34,111 bases of DNA, taken from DATLZB01 sp035574175. Lineage in GTDB: Bacteria > Pseudomonadota > Alphaproteobacteria > Rhizobiales > Hyphomicrobiaceae. Under the pieces are notes generated by a model that had not been told where the DNA came from, searched no databases, and worked only from the letters and a program-made list of their open reading frames with translations. Shown piece after piece: positions 15,435-23,830 of the stretch (position 1 is its first letter; each line of letters starts with the position of its first letter). The translations under genes and the position numbers were made by a program. The stretch is from contig DATLZB010000150.1 in assembly GCA_035574175.1 (NCBI GenBank), forward strand, positions 1 to 34,111. The letters are read 5' to 3'.

Positions 15435-16592
15435 TCAGTAAGGGCGGGCGGGCACGCCTACCACCTCGCCGTTTCTGACGGCGAGCGCGATCTCGCCGCG
15501 CTTGAGGCGCAGCGCATCCTCTCCGAAGAGCTCCCGTCGCCAGCCGCGCAGGGCTGCAACGTCGGGCTCGCTCTCGACGGCGATGCGCTCAAGGTCATCG
15601 CTGTCGGCGATCAGCCTCGGCGCGACGCGGTTGCGCGCGGCGGCCGCCTTGAGCAGAACCTTGAGCAGGTCGACCAGCGCCATCGCTTCCGCGGTGAGAC
15701 CGTTGCCCGCCCGCAGGACCGGCAAGGTCCTGGGGTCGCGGGCCAATCCCCGCTTCACCGCTTCCACAATCTCGCGCGCACGGGCTGACCGGGAGAAGCC
15801 CTCGCTCAGCGTCCTGAGTTGGCCAAGCTTGGCGGTGTCCGTTGGTACGTGATTGGCGATGTCATAGAGTGCCTCATCGCGCAAGATGCGGGCGCGCGGC
15901 ACATTCTGGATCTGCGCCTGCTCCTCTCGCCAGGCGGCAAGCTCCACCAGCGCACCGAGCGCCTTGCGGTTCTTGACGCGGAGCTTGAGCCGGCGCCAGG
16001 CATCCTCGGGCCGGAAGGTGTAGGTTTTGGGATCGGTGAGCGTCGCCATCTCTTCGAGCAGCCAGGACTCGCGGCCCGTGCGATCCAGTTCCTTGCGCAA
16101 ATACTGATAGATCTTCAGCAGATGCGTGACGTCGCCGAGCGCGTAACGGAGCTGCTTTTCAGTCAACGGACGGCGGCTCCAGTCGGTGAAGCGCATGGAC
16201 TTGTCGACCTCGGCGCCCGTGATGCGCTTTACAAGGTTGCCATAGCTCACCGCATCGCCGAAGCCGCACACCATGGCCGCAACCTGCGTGTCGAAGATCG
16301 GATGCGGAATGATGCCGGCCTTGGCGTAGATGATCTCGATATCCTGCCGGCCAGCATGAAACACCTTAAGCGTGCGGGGCTCGGCCATCAGCTCGAAGAA
16401 CGGCTTCAACTGGAGGCCGGGCGCGAGGGGATCGACGATAACCTCAAGGCCCGGCCCTGCCATCTGGATCAGGCACAGTTCCGGCCAGAATGTCTGCTCG
16501 CGCAGGAATTCGGTATCGAGCGCTACGTAGGGGTGGCGGGCAAGCTCAGCGCAGGCGTCCGCCAATTGGAGAGTCGTCGTGATCACGTGCAT
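15435..16592 (-). CDS. rnd: Ribonuclease D
   Basis: A 385-residue 3'-5' exoribonuclease that trims tRNA and other structured RNAs. The DEDDy exonuclease domain covers about 1-170: ALDTEF with Asp26 and Glu28, HAGRQDIEII with Asp84, and the Y150-x3-D154 motif in RYALGDVTHLL. An HRDC domain follows (about 210-290). Length and order are normal for RNase D. The ATG at 16592 is chosen because the protein then begins MHVITTTLQLADAC, as in the family; the upstream open frame to 16910 is Arg-rich and not conserved-looking. In many relatives aspS lies beside rnd; it is not seen here. Confidence 0.95.
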   Translation of the reverse strand: MHVITTTLQLADACAELARHPYVALDTEFLREQTFWPELCLIQMAGPGLEVIVDPLAPGLQLKPFFELMAEPRTLKVFHAGRQDIEIIYAKAGIIPHPIFDTQVAAMVCGFGDAVSYGNLVKRITGAEVDKSMRFTDWSRRPLTEKQLRYALGDVTHLLKIYQYLRKELDRTGRESWLLEEMATLTDPKTYTFRPEDAWRRLKLRVKNRKALGALVELAAWREEQAQIQNVPRARILRDEALYDIANHVPTDTAKLGQLRTLSEGFSRSARAREIVEAVKRGLARDPRTLPVLRAGNGLTAEAMALVDLLKVLLKAAAARNRVAPRLIADSDDLERIAVESEPDVAALRGWRRELFGEDALRLKRGEIALAVRNGEVVGVPARPY

Positions 16593-17177
16593 CGGTGCCG
16601 CATATAGCCGACGGGCACTGAGCTGTGCCAGCAGCAATTCGCCCCTGCACCGCAGCCCCGGCCTTGGCCCGCCGCGGACCTCCGCACGCGCCCCATCTCG
16701 CCGTTCAAAGCGGCCGGGAGCGGCGGGCGCCGGCGGTGCGCCCAGTGGCCGCATTCTTCTGTGCTCGTCATTCCCGTAGATGGAGCGCGCGTACAACCTA
16801 AGGGCCGTCGACCCTCCTTGCGTACCCGCTTCCAAGTTTCCGCTGTGGCTGCCTTCACGCCGCCCACAGCCGCCCGACGGTATAAGTGTGACGGGCAGGA
16901 AACGCCGCATGATGATATGCTGGGCACCCTAAGCGCGCCCGCGGAACGGGCATGTGCCCCATTTGTGCCCGCCAAGGTAGCAGCATGTGGCGGTTAACGC
17001 TATTGGAGAGAGATCGCCGTGACGCCCATCGTCATCATTGCCAAACCGTTCCTATTGACTGTTTCTGCGGGAACAGCTTCAGCGCCCGTCGCGCGCAAGC
17101 CTGCTGCACGGGTCGCCGCCAACGGTTGAGGCGGCGCCGAGGTTTGAAACGACAACTCTAACAACGGGTGGCCTTAC
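16593..17177. other. Long intergenic region between rnd and the oxoamine synthase gene
   Basis: 585 bp, the largest gap in the window, between divergent genes. Apart from one short candidate ORF (17019-17129) I find no gene, tRNA, or strong repeat. No well-matched promoter is evident for either flank, although each gene needs one here. Confidence 0.5.
17019..17129 (+). CDS. Possible 36-residue leader or exported peptide
   Basis: A GTG start at 17019 with GGAGAGAG 6 nt upstream opens a 36-residue frame ending TGA at 17127-17129, 48 bp before the oxoamine synthase ATG. The peptide starts MTPIVIIAKPFLLTVSAG, then an Ala/Arg-rich tail, which looks like a short signal or membrane-tropic peptide. 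Support is only the ribosome site and position; a chance ORF is quite possible. Confidence 0.3.
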   Translation: MTPIVIIAKPFLLTVSAGTASAPVARKPAARVAANG

Positions 17178-18578
17178 ATGGATGGTCAGGAAGCCAACAA
17201 GGGAAAGCACAATGCCCGCGCGAGCGGCAACATGTCTCGCAGTCTGATCAGAGGGGCCGCCCGAGCCATCAGCGAGCGCTGGGAACGCGCCCGCGACGCG
17301 GCGGCCGCCGCGGAGGTACCCTATCGGGCTGCCACCGCGTTCACCGATTTGCCGGTCTACCAGGCGATGAGACGGCACCGCGACATCGCCAACATGCTCG
17401 GCATCGCCAATCCTTTCTATCGCTCCCACGACGGCCGTTCCGGCGCCACCACGCTGATCGGCGGCAAAGAGTATCTCAACTTCGCCTCCTATGACTACTG
17501 CGGTCTCAACCAGCATGCCGCGGTCGGCGAAGCGGCCAAGGCGGCAATCGACCGGTACGGAACTTCGGTCTCGGCCAGTCGCATCGTGGCTGGCGAGCGG
17601 CCGCTACACCGGGCGCTCGAGGTTGCGCTGGCGGAGTTCTACGGCGTTGAGGATGCCGTGGCGTTCGTCAGCGGCCATGCTACCAATGTGTCGACTATCG
17701 GCGTGCTGATGGGCGCCGACGATCTCATCCTGCACGACGAGTTCATGCACAACAGCGCTATCGTCGGCGCTAGGCTGTCGCGGGCAACCTGCGTGAGCTT
17801 TCGCCACAACAATCTCGACGCCTTGGAAGAGGCTCTCAAGGCCAACCGCGCCAAGCACAGGAATGCGCTGATCGTCGTCGAGGGTCTTTACTCGATGGAC
17901 GGTGATTTTCCGGACCTGCCGCGGCTGATCGAAATCAAGCGCCGCTACGGGGCTTGGCTGATGGTGGACGAGGCACACGCCCTGGGCGTGCTGGGTGCCA
18001 CTGGGCGAGGAATCGCCGAACATTTCGACGCCGATCCCCACGACGTCGACATCTGGATGGGCACGCTCAGCAAGACGCTGGGCGCTTGTGGGGGCTACAT
18101 CGCCGGCAAGCGGGAGCTGATCGAGATCATGAAGTTCCAGGCGCCGGGATTCGTCTACTCGGTCGGATTGTCGCCGCCCATCACCGCCGCAGCGCTGGCG
18201 GCGCTCGAGCTGCTTAAGGCGCAGCCCGAACGGGTCGCGCGCCTGCAAGCGAACGGCAAGCTGTTTCTCGCGGAAGCCAACGCAGCGGGGCTCGATACCG
18301 GGACCAGCGCGGGCTACGCTGTGGTGCCGGTCATCGTCGGCGACACCATCAAGGTCGTAAAGCTCACCGAGCGGCTGCTCGCGCGCGGCGTCAATGCCCT
18401 GCCCATCTTCTACCCTGCGGTGCCCATGAAGGCGGCGCGCGTGCGGTACTTCATCACTTCTGAGCATACACCCGAGCAGATCCGCACAGCGGTTGCCATC
18501 ACCCGGGACGAACTGGCAAGCCTGAGCAAGCAAGGGCTCGCTTTGGAGCGGGCTGTCGTCCGCATGGTCGCCCGCTAG
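17178..18578 (+). CDS. Alpha-oxoamine synthase (PLP enzyme; BioF/KBL/serine palmitoyltransferase-like)
   Basis: A 466-residue fold-type I PLP enzyme that should condense an acyl-thioester with an amino acid, with loss of CO2, to give an aminoketone. Family marks are NFASYDYCGLNQH, YGTSVSASRIVAGERPLHRALE, the PLP-ring and phosphate site VDEAHALG (Asp264, His267), and the Schiff-base Lys299 in GTLSKTLGACGGY. The first 55 residues are an extra basic/Ala-rich helix not found in BioF or KBL, so 466 is longer than the usual 390-420. An ATG at 17232 (MSRSLIRG) is an alternative start. It lies 8 bp before a penicillin-acylase-type gene. Substrate is uncertain: 8-amino-7-oxononanoate, aminoacetone-type, or sphingoid-type products are all possible; no bio or sphingolipid genes are near. 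Confidence 0.88.
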   Translation: MDGQEANKGKHNARASGNMSRSLIRGAARAISERWERARDAAAAAEVPYRAATAFTDLPVYQAMRRHRDIANMLGIANPFYRSHDGRSGATTLIGGKEYLNFASYDYCGLNQHAAVGEAAKAAIDRYGTSVSASRIVAGERPLHRALEVALAEFYGVEDAVAFVSGHATNVSTIGVLMGADDLILHDEFMHNSAIVGARLSRATCVSFRHNNLDALEEALKANRAKHRNALIVVEGLYSMDGDFPDLPRLIEIKRRYGAWLMVDEAHALGVLGATGRGIAEHFDADPHDVDIWMGTLSKTLGACGGYIAGKRELIEIMKFQAPGFVYSVGLSPPITAAALAALELLKAQPERVARLQANGKLFLAEANAAGLDTGTSAGYAVVPVIVGDTIKVVKLTERLLARGVNALPIFYPAVPMKAARVRYFITSEHTPEQIRTAVAITRDELASLSKQGLALERAVVRMVAR

Positions 18579-18586
18579 CGCGGGCC

Positions 18587-21061
18587 GTGGCGCCGGCGGC
18601 AACTCGCGTGCAGTTGAGCGAAGGGCTCCTCAGGCGGCTGGTCGGGATCAGCGCGGTGGCGCTCATCCTGGTGCTTGGGTTGCCAGTCATCGGCTATGGG
18701 CTGGTTCGCTGGACGGTGCCGTCCCCCTCAGGCGCGCTCGCCATTGCCGGTCTAAGCGGGGGCGTCGAAGTGGTCCGCGACCGCGAGGCCGTTCCGCATA
18801 TCTTTGCCACAACCCTGGACGACCTCCACATCGGGCTCGGCTTCACACATGCGCAGGACCGCCTCTGGCAGATGGAGCTGTTGCGGCGCAGCGCCGCTGG
18901 CCGTCTTTCGGAAATTTTCGGTGAGCGGACCCTCGACACTGACATCTTTCTGCGCACGCTCGATCTCTATGGCCACGCCGAGCGTTCGGTTGCAGCCCTT
19001 CCGGACAATGCGCGGGCGGCCCTCGAAGCCTATGCCCGCGGCGTGAACGCATTCATTGCGCGCAAGCCAGGGGCTTTCGAGACGCGGTTGCCGCCCGAGT
19101 TTCTGTTTCTCGGGCATGCGCCCGAACCCTGGCGGCCAGCGGACAGTGTCGCCGTCGTGAAGATGATGGCGCTGATGCTGAGCGCGAACCTGCGTGATGA
19201 GATTAAGAGGCTCGCTTATGCCGCTCGTGGGCTGACGCCCGCCGAAATCGCCGACCTCATGCCGGCCGTCTCCGGCACGCCCGGGCTGCCGCCTGTCGAT
19301 GAGATCATTCCACTGCGGCGGGCGGCGTCTGGTGAGCTGCGGGCGCGAAGCGCGACGAAGCAGGGGTTCGCCGACGCCAGCGCGGGTGCGTCCAACAACT
19401 GGGTCGTGTCGGGCGCACGCACGCGCTCGGGCAAGCCGCTCCTCGCCAACGATCCGCACCTTGGTCTCACTGCCCCGTCGATCTGGTACCTCGTGCATCT
19501 TGCTCTGGTCGAGCCTGACAGCAGCACCGCCAATATCGTCGGTGCCAGTCTGCCGGGAACGCCGCTTGTCGTGCTTGGCCGCAGCGATACTCTGGCGTGG
19601 GGCTTCACCAACACCGGCGCCGATGTTCAGGATCTCTTCATAGAGAAGCTCCATCCTGCCAAACCTAACGAATACTTGGCGCCGGACGGCTGGCGACCGT
19701 TCGTCGTTGAGGAGATGCGGATCGTGGTGAGGGGCAGCGATCCGAAACTCGTCGAGCGGCGCCGCACCCGCCACGGACCGGTGCTTCCGGCCACCTACAA
19801 GGGCCTTAGATCCTTGCTCGCCGACGGCCACGTCGCGGCCCTGCAATGGACGGCGCTCAGCGACGAGGACACGACCATCGCGGCCGGGCTGTTTGATCCG
19901 CAAACGAGGACGGTCGCCGACTATCTGGAAAGGATGCGTCTGTATCAGGTGCCGATGCAGAGCATGGTCGTGGCCGACACGAGCGGCGCCATCGCCATGA
20001 TCGCCCCGGGCCGCGTGCCGATTCGCGATCCGGCCAACCTTGTGGCAGGACGCGCGCCGGTGCCAGGCTGGGAGGAGGTGTACGACTGGAAGGGCTACAT
20101 CCCGTTCGAGGAGCTGCCACGCGTCGTCGATCCACCGAAAGGAGTCATCGCCACCGCCAATGCACGCATTCCAGGCATTAGGGACGGCCTCGTGCTGACC
20201 TGGGACTGGGAGCCCGATTCCCGCCAGCGTCGCCTCGATGAACTGATCGTCGCGCGCTTGGCGCACGACATGGACACTATGCGGCAGGCACAGGCCGATG
20301 TGTTGTCGCTCGATTTCAGGCGCCTCAAGTCTTTGATGGTTGCCGCCCTGCACGGGGCCGAAAACGTCGATCGGGGCGTGCTCGCGCAGCTCCACGTTTG
20401 GGACGCGACGATGCGGGCGGATGCAGCAGAGCCGCTCATCTTCACGGCGTGGCTTCGTGCAGCGCTTGACGCCATCTATCGCGACGAACTCGAAGCGGCC
20501 TTCGGCGACTTCTTCGACGCGAGGTCGGCAGAGTCGTTGTCCCGCCTCCTCGAAGGCCGCACGGCGCGCGACTGGTGCGATGACGTCAGGAGTTCGGGCC
20601 GCGAGGATTGCCCCGCCGTCCTTGCGGCGGCCTTGCGCGTTGCGCTCGCCGATCTGGAGCAACGCTACGGCAGCGATCGCACGCGCTGGAGGTGGGGCAG
20701 CGCGCACTATGCGCTGTCAGAGCATCGTCCGTTCGGACAGCTCGAGCCTTTCGGCGGCTTCTTCAACGTCAAGGTGGCCAGCGCCGGCGGCTCGGATACG
20801 CTCAATCGCGGCCAGTTCCGCTTCAGCGAGGAGCCGCCCTACGTCAACCGTCATGCCGCCACGCTGCGGGCGATCTACGATTTCGCTGACCTCGACAGCT
20901 CGCTCTTCATTCATGCCACCGGCCAGTCGGGCAATCCGTTCTCACCCTTCTACCGCAACTTCGCCGAGCGCTGGGCGAGAGGGGAGTACATCACCATTCC
21001 AACCGACCGTCGCAAGATTGAGGAAGGAGCGATCGGCACGTGGCGGCTTGCTCCGAGGTAA
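18587..21061 (+). CDS. Penicillin acylase family protein (Ntn hydrolase)
   Basis: An 824-residue amide hydrolase precursor. Residues about 16-42 form one N-terminal membrane segment or uncleaved signal, so it should act in the periplasm. The alpha part contains VVRDREAVPHIFA and LGFTHAQDRLWQMELLRR; after a linker comes the self-cleavage site GA-SNNWVVSG with Ser269 as the expected nucleophile and new N-terminus of the beta chain, followed by LLANDPHLGL and WGFTNTGADVQDLF. Length fits the family (750-850). Members cleave penicillins, acyl-homoserine lactones, or other N-acyl compounds. The start is a GTG at 18587, 8 bp after the upstream stop, with a weak ribosome site; a GTG at 18608 is possible. 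Pairing with the oxoamine synthase suggests one pathway. Confidence 0.9.
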   Translation: MAPAATRVQLSEGLLRRLVGISAVALILVLGLPVIGYGLVRWTVPSPSGALAIAGLSGGVEVVRDREAVPHIFATTLDDLHIGLGFTHAQDRLWQMELLRRSAAGRLSEIFGERTLDTDIFLRTLDLYGHAERSVAALPDNARAALEAYARGVNAFIARKPGAFETRLPPEFLFLGHAPEPWRPADSVAVVKMMALMLSANLRDEIKRLAYAARGLTPAEIADLMPAVSGTPGLPPVDEIIPLRRAASGELRARSATKQGFADASAGASNNWVVSGARTRSGKPLLANDPHLGLTAPSIWYLVHLALVEPDSSTANIVGASLPGTPLVVLGRSDTLAWGFTNTGADVQDLFIEKLHPAKPNEYLAPDGWRPFVVEEMRIVVRGSDPKLVERRRTRHGPVLPATYKGLRSLLADGHVAALQWTALSDEDTTIAAGLFDPQTRTVADYLERMRLYQVPMQSMVVADTSGAIAMIAPGRVPIRDPANLVAGRAPVPGWEEVYDWKGYIPFEELPRVVDPPKGVIATANARIPGIRDGLVLTWDWEPDSRQRRLDELIVARLAHDMDTMRQAQADVLSLDFRRLKSLMVAALHGAENVDRGVLAQLHVWDATMRADAAEPLIFTAWLRAALDAIYRDELEAAFGDFFDARSAESLSRLLEGRTARDWCDDVRSSGREDCPAVLAAALRVALADLEQRYGSDRTRWRWGSAHYALSEHRPFGQLEPFGGFFNVKVASAGGSDTLNRGQFRFSEEPPYVNRHAATLRAIYDFADLDSSLFIHATGQSGNPFSPFYRNFAERWARGEYITIPTDRRKIEEGAIGTWRLAPR

Positions 21062-21216
21062 GGCGGCGGTTGGCGCCACAATGGTTGCCCGGGAACGTCG
21101 CACCTGAGACCCCGGAAAGGTCGGGTCCGAAGATGGCTTTCCCCAGCGCGGACGGTTCAGACGCTTGCCTGTTGGCAGGTCTCCCTGTATGACCACTCGC
21201 GCGACGTAAGTGTAGG

Positions 21217-21267
21217 TGCGGCATAAGAAATTGGAAATTTGCGGCATTCTTGCCGCTTTTGCGGCAT
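21217..21267. repeat. Array of TGCGGCAT boxes with an inverted copy
   Basis: TGCGGCAT occurs three times (21217-21224, 21240-21247, 21260-21267; start-to-start 23 and 20 bp). An inverted TGCCGC (21251-21256) lies between copies two and three, so it can pair with either neighbour (loops TTCT or TTTT). The array ends 72 bp before the CYTH-CHAD gene and about 155 bp after the acylase stop. It may be a regulator-binding array or a pair of exclusive hairpins. Confidence 0.55.
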
Positions 21268-21339
21268 TGCCCTCGTTAGCAAGCCGTCCCTCACGAAGCC
21301 CCTTGCAGAGGGTGATCGTATTGCGGTGGGGGTGGGACA

Positions 21340-22875
21340 ATGACGAGCATGACCGGCCGGGAGTTCGAGCTGAAGCTCGAGCTTACACCTGAAGAGCTGA
21401 AACGCGTCAACGAGCACCCCGCCCTGCGCGGCCTGACCGTCGGCGAACCGACGATCAAAACCTTGCATTCCATCTACTTCGACACGCCCGATCAACGGCT
21501 CCGCCGCGCGGGCGCTTCACTCCGTGTGCGCTTCGACGGCGAGCAGTGGTGGCAGACGTTGAAGGTCGAGGGCGGGGTGATGAGGGGCGTCTCGCATCCT
21601 GTGGAGGCCGAGGCGGCGCTGCCTGGCCCCGAGCTCGACCTTAATGCCATTCCCGACGCCAGACTACGCCGCGAAATCAAGCGGCTCGTCCGCGGCTTAC
21701 TGCTCGAGCCCGTATTCGAGACGGTTGTGACGCGGACGGCGCGGCGGCTTCACACCGAGCGGGGAGAGCTGGAGCTTGCCCTCGATGAAGGCGTTGTTCG
21801 TGCCGGCAGCAGCGAGAGTGCGCTGTGCGAGGCGGAGCTCGAGCTCAAGTCCGGCGCCGCCGACGGCCTGCTTCAGGTAGCCGCCAAGCTCTTCTCCGAC
21901 CAGCCGGTTCGGTTGACGCAGGTGAATAAGGGCGAACGCGGCTACAATTTGGTGCTTGGCCGCGCCGAGCGTGGGCCGCGTCCTGTGCGTGCCGAAACCG
22001 TCGAACTGGCGCGCGATGTTGCCTGCGGCAAAGCCCTGGCGTTGTTCGTGGAGTCGGCGGCGAGGCAGATCATAACCAACCGTCGGGTCGTACTGGAGAC
22101 CGACGATCCCGAGGGGGCTCACCAGCTAAGGGTCGGGTTGCGTCGCTTAAGAAGCGCGCTCACCGCTTTCCGGCCCATCCATGACACCGCGTCGAGCCGC
22201 GAAATGAAGGGGCACGCCCGCATACTCGCCAGCGCGGTGGGCCAGCTGCGCGACGCCGACATTTTGATCGACGCCGTGTATGCGCCGGCGGCCGCCGTCA
22301 TGAGAGGTCATGCCGGTCTGGCGCCGCTCAAGGCCGCACTGCTTGCTGAGCGAGCGCAACGGCGGGAGCTGGCGCGGGCCGCCCTGCTGGACGGACGCTG
22401 GTCCGCGCTCCAGCTGTACCTCGCCTTGTGGCCGGCGGCGATAGAGGACGGGGACGAGCTCAACCGGCCGGTGTGCAAGTTCTCGGGCGAGGCGCTGCAG
22501 CGCTTGTGGAAAAAGGTGGTGAAGCTTGGCCGCAGTATCGACGATCTCGACAGCGAAGGCCGCCACGAAATGCGCAAGTCGCTCAAGGAGCTGCGCTATA
22601 CGGTCGAGTTCTTCGAGAGCCTGTACGACCCCGCCGATGTGCGACCGTTCCTCAAAAAGCTGAAGGGCCTGCAGGACATCTTCGGTTACATCAATGACGT
22701 GGAGACGGCACGCGCCATCGAGCAGGTCAGCGAGGCGCGCTGTCCGGAGAGCCGTGAGGCTCAGCGCGCCGCCGGTTACATGATTGGCTGGCATACGGCG
22801 CGAGCCGTCGATGCTTGGGATCGCGCCAAGAGGGGATGGAAGGTCTTGAAAAAGACCGGTCCCTTCTGGCGCTAG
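21340..22875 (+). CDS. CYTH and CHAD domain-containing protein
   Basis: A 511-residue cytoplasmic protein. The CYTH domain (about 5-205) opens with the metal/triphosphate motif in EFELKLEL (Glu8, Glu10, Lys12) and continues with YFDTPDQRLRRAGASLRVR, typical of inorganic triphosphatases such as YgiF. The CHAD domain (about 225-505) is helical, with EGAHQLRVGLRRLRSALTAF, LRDADILID, and HEMRKSLKELRYTVEFF, the conserved His/Arg/Lys helices that bind polyphosphate. The combination is a common bacterial form that hydrolyses tripolyphosphate and probably senses or binds polyphosphate. The ATG at 21340 follows a G-rich site; an ATG at 21349 is an alternative. It is monocistronic, with a hairpin 3 bp past the stop. 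Confidence 0.92.
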   Translation: MTSMTGREFELKLELTPEELKRVNEHPALRGLTVGEPTIKTLHSIYFDTPDQRLRRAGASLRVRFDGEQWWQTLKVEGGVMRGVSHPVEAEAALPGPELDLNAIPDARLRREIKRLVRGLLLEPVFETVVTRTARRLHTERGELELALDEGVVRAGSSESALCEAELELKSGAADGLLQVAAKLFSDQPVRLTQVNKGERGYNLVLGRAERGPRPVRAETVELARDVACGKALALFVESAARQIITNRRVVLETDDPEGAHQLRVGLRRLRSALTAFRPIHDTASSREMKGHARILASAVGQLRDADILIDAVYAPAAAVMRGHAGLAPLKAALLAERAQRRELARAALLDGRWSALQLYLALWPAAIEDGDELNRPVCKFSGEALQRLWKKVVKLGRSIDDLDSEGRHEMRKSLKELRYTVEFFESLYDPADVRPFLKKLKGLQDIFGYINDVETARAIEQVSEARCPESREAQRAAGYMIGWHTARAVDAWDRAKRGWKVLKKTGPFWR

Positions 22876-22878
22876 TCG

Positions 22879-22901
22879 GGCTGCCGATCAGGCCGGCAGC
22901 C
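22879..22901 (+). terminator. Terminator-like hairpin after the CYTH-CHAD gene
   Basis: Perfect 8-bp arms GGCTGCCG / CGGCAGCC around a 7-nt loop, 3 bp after the stop codon. No T-run follows, so it may need Rho or act as a 3'-end stabiliser. Confidence 0.5.
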
Positions 22902-23061
22902 GGCGGTGGATCGCTTCCGACCAGCCCCTGGTTATCGCCTGGCAGAACCAGGTGCCGTGCTCCTTGAGGGAACGAAAGGCCGCCTGTGGCGGGATCGCCG
23001 TTGGGCCTGAATGGCCGCAGATTGAAAGGGGCGTGAAACCGGCAGAGCCCTTGCCCGGTGC

Positions 23062-23090
23062 TTGCAACTCGTTGCCATTCGCCCTATATG
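23062..23090 (+). promoter_or_regulatory. Promoter of the TetR-HlyD-ABC operon
   Basis: TTGCAA (23062-23067) and TATATG (23085-23090) are exactly 17 bp apart, 39 bp before the regulator start. The -10 overlaps the edge of the palindromic operator, as expected for an autorepressed promoter. Confidence 0.6.
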
Positions 23091-23107
23091 ACTGACTGGT
23101 CAGTCAT
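23088..23107. promoter_or_regulatory. Palindromic operator for the TetR-type regulator
   Basis: Perfect 8-bp arms ATGACTGA / TCAGTCAT around CTGG, 21 bp before the regulator ATG and overlapping the -10. TGACTG-type palindromes are common TetR-family operators. Its place points to autoregulation of the whole four-gene operon. Confidence 0.75.
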
Positions 23108-23128
23108 GAACTGCGGAGGCGCGGTCGC

Positions 23129-23830
23129 ATGCCCGAGCGCACCAACGGCAGGAGAACGGGCGGGGCCGGCAAGCGGGACCACTCACGACGGGTTGCGGTG
23201 CCGCGGCAGGGGGCGCCGCGTGCGCCCCGGGCGAGCCCAGAGGCCCGCCGCCGGGCGATCCTCGATGCCGCCCTCACCGTATTCGCCGAGCGCGGGTACG
23301 AGGCGGCACGGCTCGACGACATTGCCGCTCGGGCCGGCATCGCCAAGGGCACGCTCTACCTCTATTTCGCCGACAAGCAGGCGCTGTTCGAAGCGTTGAT
23401 CCACAGCGCCGTGGACCCCATCCTCGAACAACTGAGCGCGGTGGCCGCGACTCCAAATCTGCCTTTGGACAAAGTGCTCGCATCCCTGTTCACGGCCTTT
23501 CAGCAAGAGGTGTTCGGCACAAAGCGCAAGTTCCTGCTGCGGTTGATGATCGCCGAGGGACCACGTTTTCCAGCCTTGGCCGAGTTCCATTACCGCAACG
23601 TGGTATCCCGCATTATGCCGCTAATCGCAGAAGCGGCGCGCCGGGCGCGCGAGCGGGGCGAGCTCGCCACCGACGGCCTCGCACGGTTTCCCCAGCTCGT
23701 CGTTGCCCCGCTGCTGGTCGCCGTCGTTTGGGATGCGTTGTTCGCAAAATTCGCGCCGCTCGACGTTGCTGCCATGCTCGAAGCCCATCAACGGCTTCTC
23801 ACCGGCAAGGCGCCGAGGAGGAGATCATGA
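23129..23830 (+). CDS. TetR/AcrR family transcriptional regulator
   Basis: A 233-residue repressor. After a 35-residue basic, disordered extension, the helix-turn-helix domain (about 38-86) reads RRRAILDAALTVFAERGYEAARLDDIAARAGIAK in pieces, ending GTLYLYFADKQALFEAL. The C-terminal helical part (about 95-225) binds ligand and dimerises and has no obvious family tag. The ATG at 23129 has a GGAGG site 9 nt upstream. Its stop overlaps the start of the HlyD gene (ATGA), so regulator and exporter are one transcript. By analogy with CecR-YbhGFSR of E. coli it should sense a drug or small molecule exported by the pump. Confidence 0.92.
   Translation: MPERTNGRRTGGAGKRDHSRRVAVPRQGAPRAPRASPEARRRAILDAALTVFAERGYEAARLDDIAARAGIAKGTLYLYFADKQALFEALIHSAVDPILEQLSAVAATPNLPLDKVLASLFTAFQQEVFGTKRKFLLRLMIAEGPRFPALAEFHYRNVVSRIMPLIAEAARRARERGELATDGLARFPQLVVAPLLVAVVWDALFAKFAPLDVAAMLEAHQRLLTGKAPRRRS

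Noticed and set aside
16881..16886. TATAAG as a possible -10 in the rnd/oxoamine synthase gap.
   Set aside because: No -35-like hexamer lies at 15-19 bp upstream and it is about 290 bp from the synthase start.
18752..20707. 651-codon minus-strand open frame opposite the penicillin acylase gene.
   Set aside because: High GC makes long antisense frames common; the plus-strand frame carries the Ntn-hydrolase motifs and the antisense product has none.
22888..23067. Minus-strand frame of 59 codons with high third-position GC, ending ...EAIHRRLPA and starting only with TTG.
   Set aside because: It has no ATG or GTG, no good ribosome site, overlaps both the hairpin after the CYTH-CHAD gene and the -35 of the tetR promoter, and resembles no family I know. 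It could be a gene remnant, but composition alone is not enough.
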